Below, piece by piece: positions 51,349 through 61,620 of a DNA stretch of 64,000 bases. Position 1 is the first letter of the stretch, and each line of letters begins with the position of its first letter. The translations under genes were made by a program, and so were the position numbers. The stretch comes from Rana temporaria (lineage: Eukaryota; Chordata; Amphibia; Anura; Ranidae). The notes beneath the pieces are model-generated. The model was not told the DNA's origin. It saw nothing but the letters and a program-made list of their open reading frames with translations, and did no database searches. The stretch lies in the NCBI RefSeq assembly GCF_905171775.1, contig NC_053501.1:73217134-73281133 (forward strand), read 5' to 3'.

Positions 51349-52954
51349 CAGTGATGAAAATAAGTATTTGAACACCCTGCTATTTTGCAAGTTCTCCCAC
51401 TTGGAAATCATGGAGGGGTCTGAAATTGTTATCGTAGGTGCATGTCCACTGTGAGAGACATAATCATAAAAAAAAAAATCCAGAAATCACAATGTATGAT
51501 TTTTTTAACTATTTATTTGTATGATACAGCTGCAAATAAGCATTTGAACACCTGAGAAAATCAATGTTAATATTTGGTACAGTAGCCTTTGTTTGCAATT
51601 ACAGAGGTCAAACGTTTCTTGTAGTTTTTCACCAGGTTTGCACACACTGGAGGAGGGATTTTGGCACACTCCTCCACACAGATCTTCTCTAGATCAGTCA
51701 GGTTTCTGGGCTGTCGCTGAGAAACACGGAGTTTGAGCTCCCTCCAAAGATTCTCTATTGGGTTTAGGTCTGGAGACTGGCTAGGCCACGCCAGAACCTT
51801 GATATGCTTCTTACAGAGCCACTCCTTGGTTATCCTGGCTGTGTGCTTCGGGTCATTGTCATGTTGGAAGACCCAGCCTCGACCCATCTTCAAAGCTCTA
51901 ACTGAGGGAAGGAGGTTGTTGCCCAAAATCTCGCAATACATGGCCCCGGTCATCCTCTCCTTAATACAGTGCAGTCGCCCTGTCCCATGTGCAGAAAAAC
52001 ACCCCCAAAGCATGATGCTACCACCCCCATGCTTCACAGTAGGGATGGTGTTCTTGGGATGGTACTCATCATTCTTCTTCCTCCAAACACGGTTAGTGGA
52101 ATTATGACCAAAAAGTTATATTTTGGTCTCATCTGACCACATGACTTTCTCCCATGACTCCTCTGGATCATCCAAATGGTCATTGGCAAACTTAAGACGG
52201 GCCTTGACATGTGCTGGTTTAAGCAGGGGAACCTTCCGTGCCATGCATGATTTCAAACCATGACATCTTAGTGTATTACCAACAGTAACCTTGGAAACGG
52301 TGGTCCCAGCTCTTTTCAGGTCATTGACCAGCTCCTCCCGTGTAGTCCTGGGCTGATTTCTCACCTTTCTTAGGATCATTGAGACCCCACGAGGTGAGAT
52401 TTTGCATGGAGCCCCAGTCCGAGGGAGATTGACAGTCATGTTTAGCTTCTTCCATTTTCTAATGATTGCTCCAACAGTGGACCTTTTTTCACCAAGCTGC
52501 TTGGCAATTTCCCCGTAGCCCTTTCCAGCCTTGTGGAGGTGTACAATTTTGTCTCTAGTGTCTTTGGACAGCTCTTTGGTCTTGGCCATGTTAGTAGTTG
52601 GATTCTTACTGATTGTATGGGTGGACAGGTGTCTTTATGCAGCTAATGACCTCAAACAGGTGCATCTAATTTAGGATAATAAATGGAGTGGAGGTGGACA
52701 TTTTAAAGGCAGACTAACAGGTCTTTGAGGGTCAGAAATCTAGCTGATAGACAGGTGTTCAAATACTTATTTGCAGCTGTATCATACAAATAAATAGTTA
52801 AAAAATCATAAATTGTGATTTCTGGAATTTTTTTTTTGATTATGTCTCTCACAGTGGACATGCACCTACGATGACAATTTCAGACCCCTCCATGATTTCC
52901 AAGTGGGAGAACTTGCAAAATAGCAGGGTGTTCAAATACTTATTTTCCTCACTG
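51349..52954. mobile_element. Tc1-like transposon with long inverted repeats
   Basis: Ends CAGTGATGAAAATAAGTATT and AATACTTATTTTCCTCACTG in TA-rich flanks. Inverted repeats run about 210 bp, with the inner repetition of a GTATTTGAACACC motif (51375 and 51541) that defines the IR/DR arrangement. 1606 bp in all. The two inverted repeats are still very similar, so the copy is fairly young. Confidence 0.95.
51567..52589 (-). pseudogene. Tc1 transposase with a single in-frame stop
   Basis: ATG 52589 (MAKTKELSKDTRDKIVHLHK) to the stop at 51567 is 341 codons in one frame. HTH domains cover the first 120 residues (STVGAIIRKWKKLNMTVNLP). Catalytic residues are present: WSDETKI (Asp), QHDNDPKHTA (Asp) and SPDLNPIENLW (Glu). 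Codon 158, just after WSDETKI, is TAA where Tc1 relatives have a Glu codon, a one-base change. No frameshift was seen. The product would bind the inverted repeats and move the element at TA sites. Confidence 0.93.
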
Positions 52955-52956
52955 TG

Positions 52957-52987
<31 letters not shown>

Positions 52988-53330
52988 TTTTAGCACTTAT
53001 ATAAACCAATTTGAATTTTTTTCACAAAAATTACGACTCACTTTCACTATAAGCAATCATAGTGGAAAAAAATACTGATCACCTCACTTTGGTGACACTG
53101 TACTGCTCTGGTCACAGTATGTAAAAAAATTGGGGGGGAAAACAATGTATTTTTTTTTTTAAAACACTTTTTTTTAAACAAGTTATAATAATGGAAAAAC
53201 AAATATAGTACAGCACATCTCTGCAGGATAGTAATTCAGATGAATCATACAGAGAGAGTAAAGGGGTACAAAAGGAAACACTTTGCAGTAGTAGATGTGA
53301 TAAATCTAATGTCAGCGAGTACGTTTAGAC

Positions 53331-54447
53331 TAGGGATGAGCCGAACACCCCCCCCCCCCCGTTTGGTTCGCACCAGAACCTTCGAACGGACCGACCGTTC
53401 GCGCAAAAATTTAGAACCCCATTGACGTCTATGGGACTCGAACATTCGAATTCAAAAGTGCTCATTTTAAAGCCTAATATGCAAGTTATTGTCGTAAAAC
53501 ATCTTTGAGAACCCGGGTCTTGCCCCAGGGAACATGTATCAATGGAAAAAAAGTTTTAAAAACGGTTGTTTTTTCAGGAGTCGTGATTTTAATGATGCTT
53601 AAATAAATAAAAATAAAAAATCCTTTAAATATTGTACCTACTGGGTGTCTATAGTATGCCTGTGAAGTGGCACATGTTTAGAACTGTCCCTGCACAAAAT
53701 GAGATTACTATAAGAAAAAAGTAATTTAAAACTGCTTGCAGCTTTAATGTAATGTCTGGTCCCTGCAATGTGGATGAAAATCATTGCGAAAAATAGCACA
53801 GACACAGACAGTAAACACACCACGTAGCTTTAGGTGCAAACTACAGAGCACACGGCCAGTACACACCAAGTAGCTTTAGGTGCAAACTACAGAGGACACA
53901 TGCAATAAACCACGTAAGAATACTGCAGCTAGCACAATCACCTACCTGCCAGTAAATTAGGAAGAACTGATCTAGCTAAACTATACAGTGTATAAATATA
54001 TGTACAACACCTGGGATGTATATATATCCTCTACACACTAACATTAACTGACAAGCCTGCCTGCCTGCTCTATCTACCTGCACAAAATGACACTCTCTCT
54101 GTTCTCTCTAACCACCGCCGCAACACACTACACAAGGCCGACCTGCAGGCGGCCTTTTATAGTGTGGGGCGTGTACTAAACCCCCCAAGCCATAATTGGC
54201 CAAAGCCACCCTGGCTTTGGCCAATTATGGCTCTCCGTTTTTTAAAAGCTGTGATTGGCCAAGCATACGGGTCATAGTACATGCTTGGCCAATCATCAGC
54301 CAGCAATGCCGCGGTGAATTATGGTCTGTGAAACCTAACTCGAATTTGGCGCGAACGGCCCAAAACGTTCGTAATTCGACGAACGATCGAACATACGATG
54401 TTCGAGTCGAACATGAGTTTGACTCAAATACGAAGCTCATCCATAAA
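53331..54447. mobile_element. MITE-like repeat with GGATGAGC ends (superfamily unclear)
   Basis: TAGGGATGAGCCGAACAC at the left and GAAGCTCATCCATA at the right are short inverted ends, and both sides are rich in TTCG/CGAA motifs (TTCGAACGGACC, CGAACATACGATGTTCGAG). Inside, GTAGCTTTAGGTGCAAACTA is tandemly duplicated (53824 and 53871). A perfect 20-bp hairpin lies at 54189-54231. Boundaries approximate. Confidence 0.6.
54189..54231. repeat. Perfect 20-bp inverted repeat with 3-base loop
   Basis: GCCATAATTGGCCAAAGCCA, then CCC, then its exact complement. A second, imperfect pair GATTGGCCAAGCAT/ATGCTTGGCCAATC follows at 54252-54296. Confidence 0.9.
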
Positions 54448-55131
54448 TGAGAGCTGTGCATGATGTCATAAGCCTAGGCTTTTTACCAGACAAGAAACAG
54501 AAAGTAAGCTATATATGGTATTTACTGGCAAAAAAAAAAAATATTCTCCAAAGTTAAAACAAGGGCAGAATATTTAATAGATGGAAAGTTGAAAAAATAA
54601 CTGAAGATCTGCTTTAAGATAACACAAAGTCACATGGGCAGAAATATTAAGAGCTAAATTCTGACCCAAGCACAGAAGCAGGAGAGGACTTGTCCAGCAC
54701 AGAAACTCCTGGGGAGAAAGTCATGAGGCTTAGACCAAGATAAGCAGGCATTACATATCCAGTGATAGATTTAACATGAAGAAGTAGACCGCCCCGCTTA
54801 GCATTAAGGGATTCCTAGACTCCACGATACTGCCTCTCGACATTTGAGCTCCAATCATCAAACTGTCAAAGGCAGCTTGATGCTGGATGGCAAAATTCCT
54901 TGGGAACAGATGATCCTAGAACAAGGAGGAACACTGGAATGCTTTCTATTCTGAACATGCGAGAAGAAGGAGGTAAGGATGTACTGAGAGTAACAGGAGG
55001 ACCACTACACCTGAGCCAAAATGGACTAGCATTTAGTTAGACTTCAGGGGCTCGGTAGTCGACCTCTGAAGTTGCCTACCTGTGACACACCTCCAGGAAT
55101 AGCTCCAGGGGTAGAAATAATTTTTACAGGT
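54448..55131. other. Unassigned intergenic sequence
   Basis: No ORF, terminal repeats or RNA gene recognised. Confidence 0.35.
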
Positions 55132-55134
55132 TTA

Positions 55135-55402
55135 GGCTGGGTTCACACTATAAAAATCAGCGGCTCATAGCAGGAGTCTGATGCATCTCTATTCACTGTA
55201 TCAAGTCTGATTTCATCACGAATTTTGGGCTGAATTCAGACCTAAAACGGACCAAAAGACGCACAGGGCTCCTGAGTATTTCGCACCAGAGCCGCTCTGG
55301 AGATGCGTGAACCGGTTCCATATAGAGTCGGTCATAATCTCCTGCTATGTGAATTGGATGCAGGAAAATCTGCATCCAATTCGTATAAGTGTGAACCCAG
55401 CC
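55135..55402. mobile_element. Harbinger-like MITE with TTA duplication
   Basis: Ends GGCTGGGTTCACACT and AGTGTGAACCCAGCC are perfect inverted repeats flanked by TTA (55132-55134, 55403-55405). 268 bp, with subterminal inverted GGATGCAG/CTGCATCC motifs near the right end. Confidence 0.9.
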
Positions 55403-55405
55403 TTA

Positions 55406-55885
55406 GGCGCTGCTGTCAGATGTAATCTGCCTGCCACCGTGTATACCTGGAATGCTCATGCCCAACAAGGCTAGAGCCTGACGTTTTGCAAAAGATACCA
55501 ATCTATCTTTTGCTACTGCAAAACTCTGGATCAACTGAAAATGTATATACGCCACCTTCATGGCATTGTCTGCTTGGATCAAGATTATATAAACAGCCCA
55601 GAACTTCTGGCTGTTATCTTGGGAAACAAGATGCCAAAGACAACCAAACCTCTTGATATCAAGGGTGTTAAGGTCTCCACTGTCTGCAGGTGTCTTTCCT
55701 CAGGGATTCCTTAAAACAGGAAGAGAAGACTGTCTTGTTCGAGAGTCAGACCCCTGATCCTTAGCAATAGGGAAATCACCTGACCAAACACAGTCAACTT
55801 GTCCCTCTATGGCCCGTAATTGAGAGGGTGGGGAGTTTGGGACTTTAAATAATGCACAATAAATGTACCTCTATCTCGGGTTCCA
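55406..55885. other. Unassigned intergenic sequence
   Basis: No gene recognised. Confidence 0.35.
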
Positions 55886-55950
55886 GTACATAAGAAAGGA
55901 ATGTGGGACTTCAAATGAGGCAATTGACTTGTGGAGGTATAGTTGTTAAC
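55886..55950. repeat. Left copy of an inverted repeat that flanks the Ngaro element
   Basis: GTACATAAGAAAGGAATGTG through GGAGGTATAG at 55886-55943 is found, inverted and with few differences, at 63140-63200 on the other side of the Ngaro. The repeat is outside the Ngaro split repeats, so the element probably landed between the arms of an older palindrome. Confidence 0.75.
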
Positions 55951-55981
55951 ATTATTTATTTGTAACAACTAAATAATGTTT

Positions 55982-56402
55982 ATGGTCATGGCCCTATGAT
56001 CGAGAGGGAAGTGAATCACATAAACACGCGACAAGACTTACAACATAAATAGACCTGGAGTGTGCCTTGATGGTCTGGTCGGAATGCCCAGAAAAAGGGG
56101 GCATACAGGAGATAGATAATGGTAGTTGTGTGGAAGGATGTGTTTGAGAACTGCCTTGAAAAGGGAAGGGTGGGAGGGTATCGTGCACTGGAACCGACAG
56201 TGAGTGTGGCTGAGTGCTCTGTTTAAATAGTCTCCGGGCTCCTCCCATAAACTCAGGCCACCATTTTGGCCTTCTAATTTATGGTCATGGCCCTATGATC
56301 GAGAGGGAAGTCAATCACATAAACACGCGACAAGACTTACAACATAAATAGACCTGGAGTGTGCCTTGATGGTCTGGTCGGAATGCCCAGAAAAAGGGGG
56401 CA
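55982..56402 (-). repeat. Ngaro 3' split repeats B1-A2-B2
   Basis: B1 56402-56281 and B2 56103-55982 are 122-bp direct copies beginning (on +) ATGGTCATGGCCCTATGATC, with one C/G difference. A2 (56281-56179) lies between them, followed by about 75 bp of unique sequence. A2 matches A1 at 63035-63137. Confidence 0.93.
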
Positions 56403-56442
56403 AAAGACTCAGATAGGGAAATAGCTTTTATTGATTGTTGTG

Positions 56443-57339
56443 TTATTGAGCCAGTATGGAAAAGGCCTGTGCCATTTCTTCTTGAGGGTTCGGGATATAG
56501 GTAGCAAAGCAAGCGGACTTCCATCGGCCCAGCTTCTTGATCACGTGCTCTGGTACTCCGTGTTGGGAGGCGGCTGAGGCTGCTCCAATACGGAAGGAGT
56601 GTCCAGAAAAGTGACTGGGGTTGAAGCCTAGGTTGCTTAGGAGGATCCTGATGTGTTTTATGAATTGGCTGCTGCTGAGGGGGCTGGTTAGAAAGGGTAG
56701 TAAGGGGCTGTTCTCAGATTGGTCGGGAAGCTGAGATAGCAGTCGATCAAGGACTGTTACTGGGCACCAGGCATTGTTGGTCTGAAACAGCAAGATGTCG
56801 ACCCCTGGGCCTGTTTGTTGCGTCTTACTGACTAGGAGACGAAGGGTGTAGTGGTTCTGGGAGCGAGTCAGGTGGCGTCGGAGCAGTGTGTGGCTGCTGG
56901 GGCCGCTGACGGTGAATTCACCTGGTCGTAGGAAACCATAAAAGGCCAAGTAGATGGCCGCCTGGATGACTAGGCTGGGCAGTGCCCCGAAGGGGGAACG
57001 GATGAGGATCTCGGACATGTCCCTGAAAATGGCACCGGTGATAGGTAGGCGTATGCCACTGGTCACTGGTCTGAGTTTCTGAATGCCTCGCAAGAGTGAC
57101 TTAACGGCATGGGCGGTGAACACTGACGGTTTGCTGGGGTCTTCTATAGATAGGAAGTGCTGGACGCCGGCTAGGTACAGTTTTATAGTGTTATAAGCGA
57201 GGGCTAGCTGGGTATGGCAGTATGACACGAAGGCTAGAATGTGTCGGACATCGCCTGTTGCTGCTCCTGGGCAAGAGGCCAGAAATTTGCGGTAGGTGTT
57301 CCAAGCCATGACATAGGATTTGAATGTGTTGTGAGACAA
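56443..57339 (-). CDS. Ngaro tyrosine recombinase
   Basis: Lambda-integrase-type enzyme that would insert the circular DNA. The frame is open above 57339 into the end of pol and is shifted -1 relative to it. The first in-frame ATG (57309, MAWNTYRKFL) falls inside the N-terminal core-binding domain, whose conserved NTFKSYVMAWNTYRKF begins earlier, so initiation or frameshifting is unclear. Catalytic set: Arg in FYGFLRPGEFTV, then KTQQTGPG (Lys region), HSFRIGAASAAS (His and Arg), LGRWKSACFATYI (Trp/His position and nucleophile Tyr). About 298 aa, no stop. It ends 41 bp before the B1 repeat. Confidence 0.9.
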   Translation of the reverse strand: MSHNTFKSYVMAWNTYRKFLASCPGAATGDVRHILAFVSYCHTQLALAYNTIKLYLAGVQHFLSIEDPSKPSVFTAHAVKSLLRGIQKLRPVTSGIRLPITGAIFRDMSEILIRSPFGALPSLVIQAAIYLAFYGFLRPGEFTVSGPSSHTLLRRHLTRSQNHYTLRLLVSKTQQTGPGVDILLFQTNNAWCPVTVLDRLLSQLPDQSENSPLLPFLTSPLSSSQFIKHIRILLSNLGFNPSHFSGHSFRIGAASAASQHGVPEHVIKKLGRWKSACFATYIPNPQEEMAQAFSILAQ

Positions 57340-57380
57340 AGACTTGTTGATGAGTAGAGTTGCATTGGCGAGGTGAGTTT

Positions 57381-58970
57381 TTAATCCATCGTTAGCAACG
57401 ACCAGGGTGGGACAGGGGTGGACATTGGGTCGGCTCCAGGCTCCTGCTGAAAAAACAAGGTGAGGTTGAAACGGGACAGTGCATCAGCAGCGGTATTGAA
57501 TTTGCCTGGAATATGTCTACAAACAAAATTAAAGTGGTGGCAGAGAGACAGCTGCACGAGCCTTCGCAGGAAGGACATAATATGGAGAGATCGGGATCTG
57601 CCCTTGTTAATTATGTCAGCTGTGGCCTGGTTGTCCGTGGTAAAAAGCACTGTTTGATTTGTCCACGTGTGGCCCCAGAGCTGGGCAGCTGCAACGACCG
57701 GGTAAAGCTTGAAGAGAGATGAGGACTGGGTGAAGCCTGGGATTAGGAGGATTTCTGGGGGCCAAGGTTCGGCGAACCAGTGACGGCCAAATATGGCCGC
57801 AAAGCCGGTGGAGGCTGCGGCATCGGTGACTACCTGTGGAGACTCGTCTAAAAGAGCTGGGATGAACATTGAGATGCCATTCCAGCTAGTGAGGAATTCA
57901 TCCCACATGGCCAAGTCTGATACTGCTGCCTGATCTAGCTTGAGGATTCGGTCTGGGTCTTGTGCTGGCGTGAGAAAGACTAAGAGTCGTGATATGAAGG
58001 ACCGTCCTTGAGGGATAATCCTCATAGCAAAATTCATCATCCCTAGTAAGGACTGTAACTGTCTCCTGGTACATCCTTGCGACTGAGTGAAGTCGTGGAT
58101 AGCAGCCCTGATGCGAGTTAATTTGTCAAGAGGCAGGCTCGCTTGCATGGCTTGTGTGTCTAGGTTGATACCTAGGAAGGTGATGGAATGTGCTGGTCCT
58201 TCTACTTTGTGCTCGGCTAGGGGCACATTTAGGTTGTTGAAGACCACCCTTAATTTGTCTAGATCAGTGGGGGATGTACCTGGTTGCTCGATGAGCAGGA
58301 AATCATCGAGGTAGTGGATGACTGAGTGACAGTGGGCCTTGTGGGACAGTATCCATGTGAGGGCCTGGGCAAAGACATTGAAGAGCCATGGGCTACTTTT
58401 TGAGCCAAAGGTCAGTTTGGTGGCAAAGTAGTAGGCCTCTCTCCATTTGATGCCGTGCCAGCGCCAGAGGGACGGCTCAATGGGGAGGAGCTTGAACGCG
58501 TCAGATATATCCGCTTTGGATAGCCAGGCTCCGGGGCCTATTGAGATGATTGTTTGGATGGCCAGGTCCACTGAGGCGTACTTGAGGGAAAACTGTGCAG
58601 AGGGGATTAGGGAGTTCAGGCTGGGGATGTGGGAGCAATGAGGCGCAGACAAGTCGTACACCAAGCGGACTTTATTAGTGAACTTGCCCTTGACAAGCCC
58701 AATAGGGCTAACTCTCCAGACTGGGAAAGGAGACTGTGGGAAGGGGCCAATAACAAAGCCTTTATCCACTTCTGACTGTAGTAAGGAGTCGATTGCTTGC
58801 GTGTCGATGGCTGCTGACTGGAGGTTCTTGCACTCGTGTGAGGTGAGGGGTAAGGTAATGAGGCCAGTGTGGAAGCCTTCTGTGAAGCCGTGCACCAGAA
58901 ATATGGCCAGTGAAGGAGTGGGGTGAGTAGAGAGGTAGAAGCCTAGCCAGCCAACATCTATTCGGCTTAG
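57381..58970 (-). CDS. Ngaro reverse transcriptase-RNase H (pol), in frame after gag TGA
   Basis: Open from the codon after the gag TGA to the stop at 57381 (529 codons), in the same frame as gag. I see no ATG before the RT core; the first residues read LSRIDVGWLGFYLSTHPTPS. RT motifs: LVYDLSAPHCSHIPSLNSLI, SKADISDAFKLLPI, LTFGSKSSPWLFN and catalytic HYLDDFLLIEQ. RNase H: VVTDAASTGFAAIFG, then FTTDNQATADIINKG and HIPGKFNTAADALSRF. The likely product is a gag-pol fusion made by readthrough of TGA CTA. It makes cDNA from the element RNA. All visible catalytic residues are present. Confidence 0.9.
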   Translation of the reverse strand, partial: LSRIDVGWLGFYLSTHPTPSLAIFLVHGFTEGFHTGLITLPLTSHECKNLQSAAIDTQAIDSLLQSEVDKGFVIGPFPQSPFPVWRVSPIGLVKGKFTNKVRLVYDLSAPHCSHIPSLNSLIPSAQFSLKYASVDLAIQTIISIGPGAWLSKADISDAFKLLPIEPSLWRWHGIKWREAYYFATKLTFGSKSSPWLFNVFAQALTWILSHKAHCHSVIHYLDDFLLIEQPGTSPTDLDKLRVVFNNLNVPLAEHKVEGPAHSITFLGINLDTQAMQASLPLDKLTRIRAAIHDFTQSQGCTRRQLQSLLGMMNFAMRIIPQGRSFISRLLVFLTPAQDPDRILKLDQAAVSDLAMWDEFLTSWNGISMFIPALLDESPQVVTDAAASTGFAAIFGRHWFAEPWPPEILLIPGFTQSSSLFKLYPVVAAAQLWGHTWTNQTVLFTTDNQATADIINKGRSRSLHIMSFLRRLVQLSLCHHFNFVCRHIPGKFNTAADALSRFNLTLFFQQEPGADPMSTPVPPWSLLTMD

Positions 58971-60122
58971 TCAGGCCTTTGAGTCCTGTTTGAGTTGACA
59001 GGTGGTCTTTGGGTGAGCTTTGTGGCATGCTGTGCAAATGTGGAGTAGCTTGCACTGGCTGTGAAAGCAACCGGCGTTATTAAAATTGTTGCAGATGGGA
59101 GCACCTCCTAGAAAAAGGATAGGCCGTCCTAGTCTATCCACTTGTCGTTGGTGACTGGGACCTGGGAGGCTCTGACTGGTACTGGAGAAGGGAGGGTAGG
59201 CAGGGCGCTTAGTGGAGTTATCGGAGCACCAATTTGCCGTGTGGGTAGAGGACTGGCAGAGGGTGCACAGTGGTGAGCGGAGGCCTGCAAAATGCCGGCA
59301 GAAAAGCTCTGTGTCACAAATGCTCCAGTCTGTCTTGGCCTGAAACTGGCTGAGCTTGGCAGCCGCCTTGGCCGAAAACGAGCGGTGGTAGTCATAGAAG
59401 GCGTGCCCTCCGTACTTGTAACCTAAATCTGTGACTGAATGGAGATATAGGTCCAGCTCTTCCCTCCTGTTGGGGGCGGCTGAGCAGATGATGTCCCTAA
59501 ACATTCCGAATGCCAGGACGAACTCAGTGACTGTAAGTTTACGGCTGAGTCTGGGGTCTCTCGATTTGACGACTACCGATACGTCCCCCCAGGCATATGC
59601 TCGGTTGTCGGCCACATCGTGCACCGAAACCAGCAGAGACGCTAAATTTACGTCCTTTCCCTCCAATATATCCTTCCTGAGGCTGGCGGAGACAAGGTGC
59701 GCGGGGATCACGGTAGAAGAGGACTCTGGCGTACCTGTAAGAGGGGATGCCAGCGCCGAAACCACAACTGTGTCATGGATGGGTGTGAGAGGGCGAGCCT
59801 CCAGGGTTGCGATTCTGGTCTGTACGTCGGAAACTGTTGCGGATAGTGTGGCGACCATGGAGTGCAGCTGGGAGATGGCCCCGGATATGGACTGCAAAGA
59901 TGTCTGCGGGTTGGAGGGTGCTGTATTGGGTGTTGGCGGGAAAAGTAGCCTGAAGAGCTCTGCCTTCCGGGCCGTAGCGGGGTAGGGGATGCCCTTGCGT
60001 CTAAGCTGTGCTATAATCCTGGGGATGGTCCATGTGCGGAGGGTCTGCAGGCTGCCGCTCTCTGAGCCCGTGGAGGGTGACAGAGGGGCGGGTGCGAGGT
60101 CAACACTGCCGGCCTGCGACAT
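58971..60122 (-). CDS. Ngaro gag-like protein
   Basis: I choose ATG 60122 (MSQAGSVDLAPAP); the frame is open to an earlier ATG at 60206 within the leader. 383 aa to the TGA at 58973-58971. A SAP-like helix-hairpin-helix, TIPRIIAQLRRKGIPYPATA then RKAELFRLLF, lies at about residues 34-64. A mid-region coiled segment (ISQLHSMVATLSATVSDVQT) suggests self-association. The C-terminus has a Cys/His cluster (CNNFNNAGCFHSQCKLLHIC then TACHKAHPKTTC) of zinc-finger type. It would bind element RNA. The stop codon is followed by CTA and the pol frame is in register, see pol. Confidence 0.88.
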   Translation of the reverse strand: MSQAGSVDLAPAPLSPSTGSESGSLQTLRTWTIPRIIAQLRRKGIPYPATARKAELFRLLFPPTPNTAPSNPQTSLQSISGAISQLHSMVATLSATVSDVQTRIATLEARPLTPIHDTVVVSALASPLTGTPESSSTVIPAHLVSASLRKDILEGKDVNLASLLVSVHDVADNRAYAWGDVSVVVKSRDPRLSRKLTVTEFVLAFGMFRDIICSAAPNRREELDLYLHSVTDLGYKYGGHAFYDYHRSFSAKAAAKLSQFQAKTDWSICDTELFCRHFAGLRSPLCTLCQSSTHTANWCSDNSTKRPAYPPFSSTSQSLPGPSHQRQVDRLGRPILFLGGAPICNNFNNAGCFHSQCKLLHICTACHKAHPKTTCQLKQDSKA

Positions 60123-60544
60123 GACTCTGACTGAAAAATAATAAGGGGGTGCGAGTATACATAAAGAACTGTGGTATTGGATTGCGGCAACGAAAGGAGG
60201 AGGCAAAATATTGGGGAACGGGGACTTGGTTTAAGAAGAAGATTCGTTGGCTACACACCTGAGTGGAGTCCTGGAAGGGAGGTCCTGGCACGGACTGAGA
60301 CTGGGTCGACCGGGAACTTGTTTCTTAGGGGTGAACGACCAACCTGGTGGGGTAGAGACCTGAAGTGGACTGATCTGAGGAAGAGAGAGAGGGTGATGAG
60401 TAGCTGGTACGGTACTGAAGATAACGTACGTTCTGGGTGTCGCTACGCGACTGTGGGGTTGTTGGGGGCCCGATGTTTGATGCCAAAGGGGTGAAATGGA
60501 GTCTGCGATGGTCACTGAGTGGTTTGGGCTGCTGAGGCAGCATT

Positions 60545-61620
60545 GCATGGTTTAGCAAGGGTCTCGGTCTAGTTTGCCGAGATAAGAAGCCTGGTCGCAA
60601 GGGCAAGAGTATGGACTGCCGAGACGATATTGCGTGGTTTAGCAAGGGTCTCGGTCTGGTTTGCTGAGATAAGAAGCCTGGTCGCAAGGGCAAGAGTGTG
60701 GACTGCCGAGACGATATTGCGTGGTTTAGCAAGGGTCTCGGTCTGGTTTGCTGAGATAAGAAGCCTGGTCGCAAGAGTGTGGACTGCCGAGACGATATTG
60801 CGTGGTTTAGCAAGGGTCTCGGTCTGGTTTGCTGAGATAAGAAGCCTGGTCGCAAGGGCGAGAGTGTGGACTGCCGAGACGATATTGCGTGGTTTAGCAA
60901 GGGTCTCGGTCTGGTTTGCTGAGATAAGAAGCCTGGTCGCAAGGGCAAGAGTGTGGACTGCCGAGACGATATTGCGTGGTTTAGCAAGGGTCTCGGTCTG
61001 GTTTGCTGAGATAAGAAGCCTGGTCGCAAGGGCAAGAGTGTGGACTGCCGAGACGATATTGCGTGGTTTAGCAAGGGTCTCGGTCTGGTTTGCTGAGATA
61101 AGAAGCCTGGTCGCAAGAGTGTGGACTGCCGAGACGATATTGCGTGGTTTAGCAAGGGTCTCGGTCTGGTTTGCTGAGATAAGAAGCCTGGTCGCAAGGG
61201 CGAGAGTGTGGACTGCCGAGACGATATTGCGTGGTTTAGCAAGGGTCTCGGTCTGGTTTGCTGAGATAAGAAGCCTGGTCGCAAGGGCAAGAGTGTGGAC
61301 TGCCGAGACGATATTGCGTGGTTTAGCAAGGGTCTCGGTCTGGTTTGCTGAGATAAGAAGCCTGGTCGCAAGGGCAAGAGTGTGGACTGCCGAGACGATA
61401 TTGCGTGGTTTAGCAAGGGTCTCGGTCTGGTTTGCTGAGATAAGAAGCCTGGTCGCGAGGGCGAGAGTGTGGACTGCCGAGACGATATTGCGTGGTTTAG
61501 CAAGGGTCTCGGTCTGGTTTGCTGAGATAAGAAGCCTGGTCGCAAGGGCAAGAGTGTGGACTGCCGAGACGATATTGCGTGGTTTAGCAAGGGTCTCGAT
61601 GTGGTCTGCTGAGAGGGAAA
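60545..61620. repeat. Minisatellite, 87-bp unit with 81-bp variants, about 12 copies
   Basis: Units contain GACGATATTGCGTGGTTTAG, GGTCTCGGTCTGGTTTGCTG and AAGCCTGGTCGCAAGGGC. Three copies lack a GGCAAG hexamer and are 81 bp. Copies differ at one or two bases. Both unit sizes are multiples of three and lack stops in several frames, which creates long reading frames on both strands (60630-61751 +, 61662-60325 -, 61948-60569 -). It sits in the Ngaro leader. Confidence 0.95.

Noticed and set aside
56443..57339. Bacterial or phage integrase contamination
   Set aside because: It is adjacent to RT and gag genes and split direct repeats typical of Ngaro retrotransposons.
60545..61620. CRISPR-like array
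   Set aside because: Units are contiguous with no unique spacers, and the context is a vertebrate retrotransposon.
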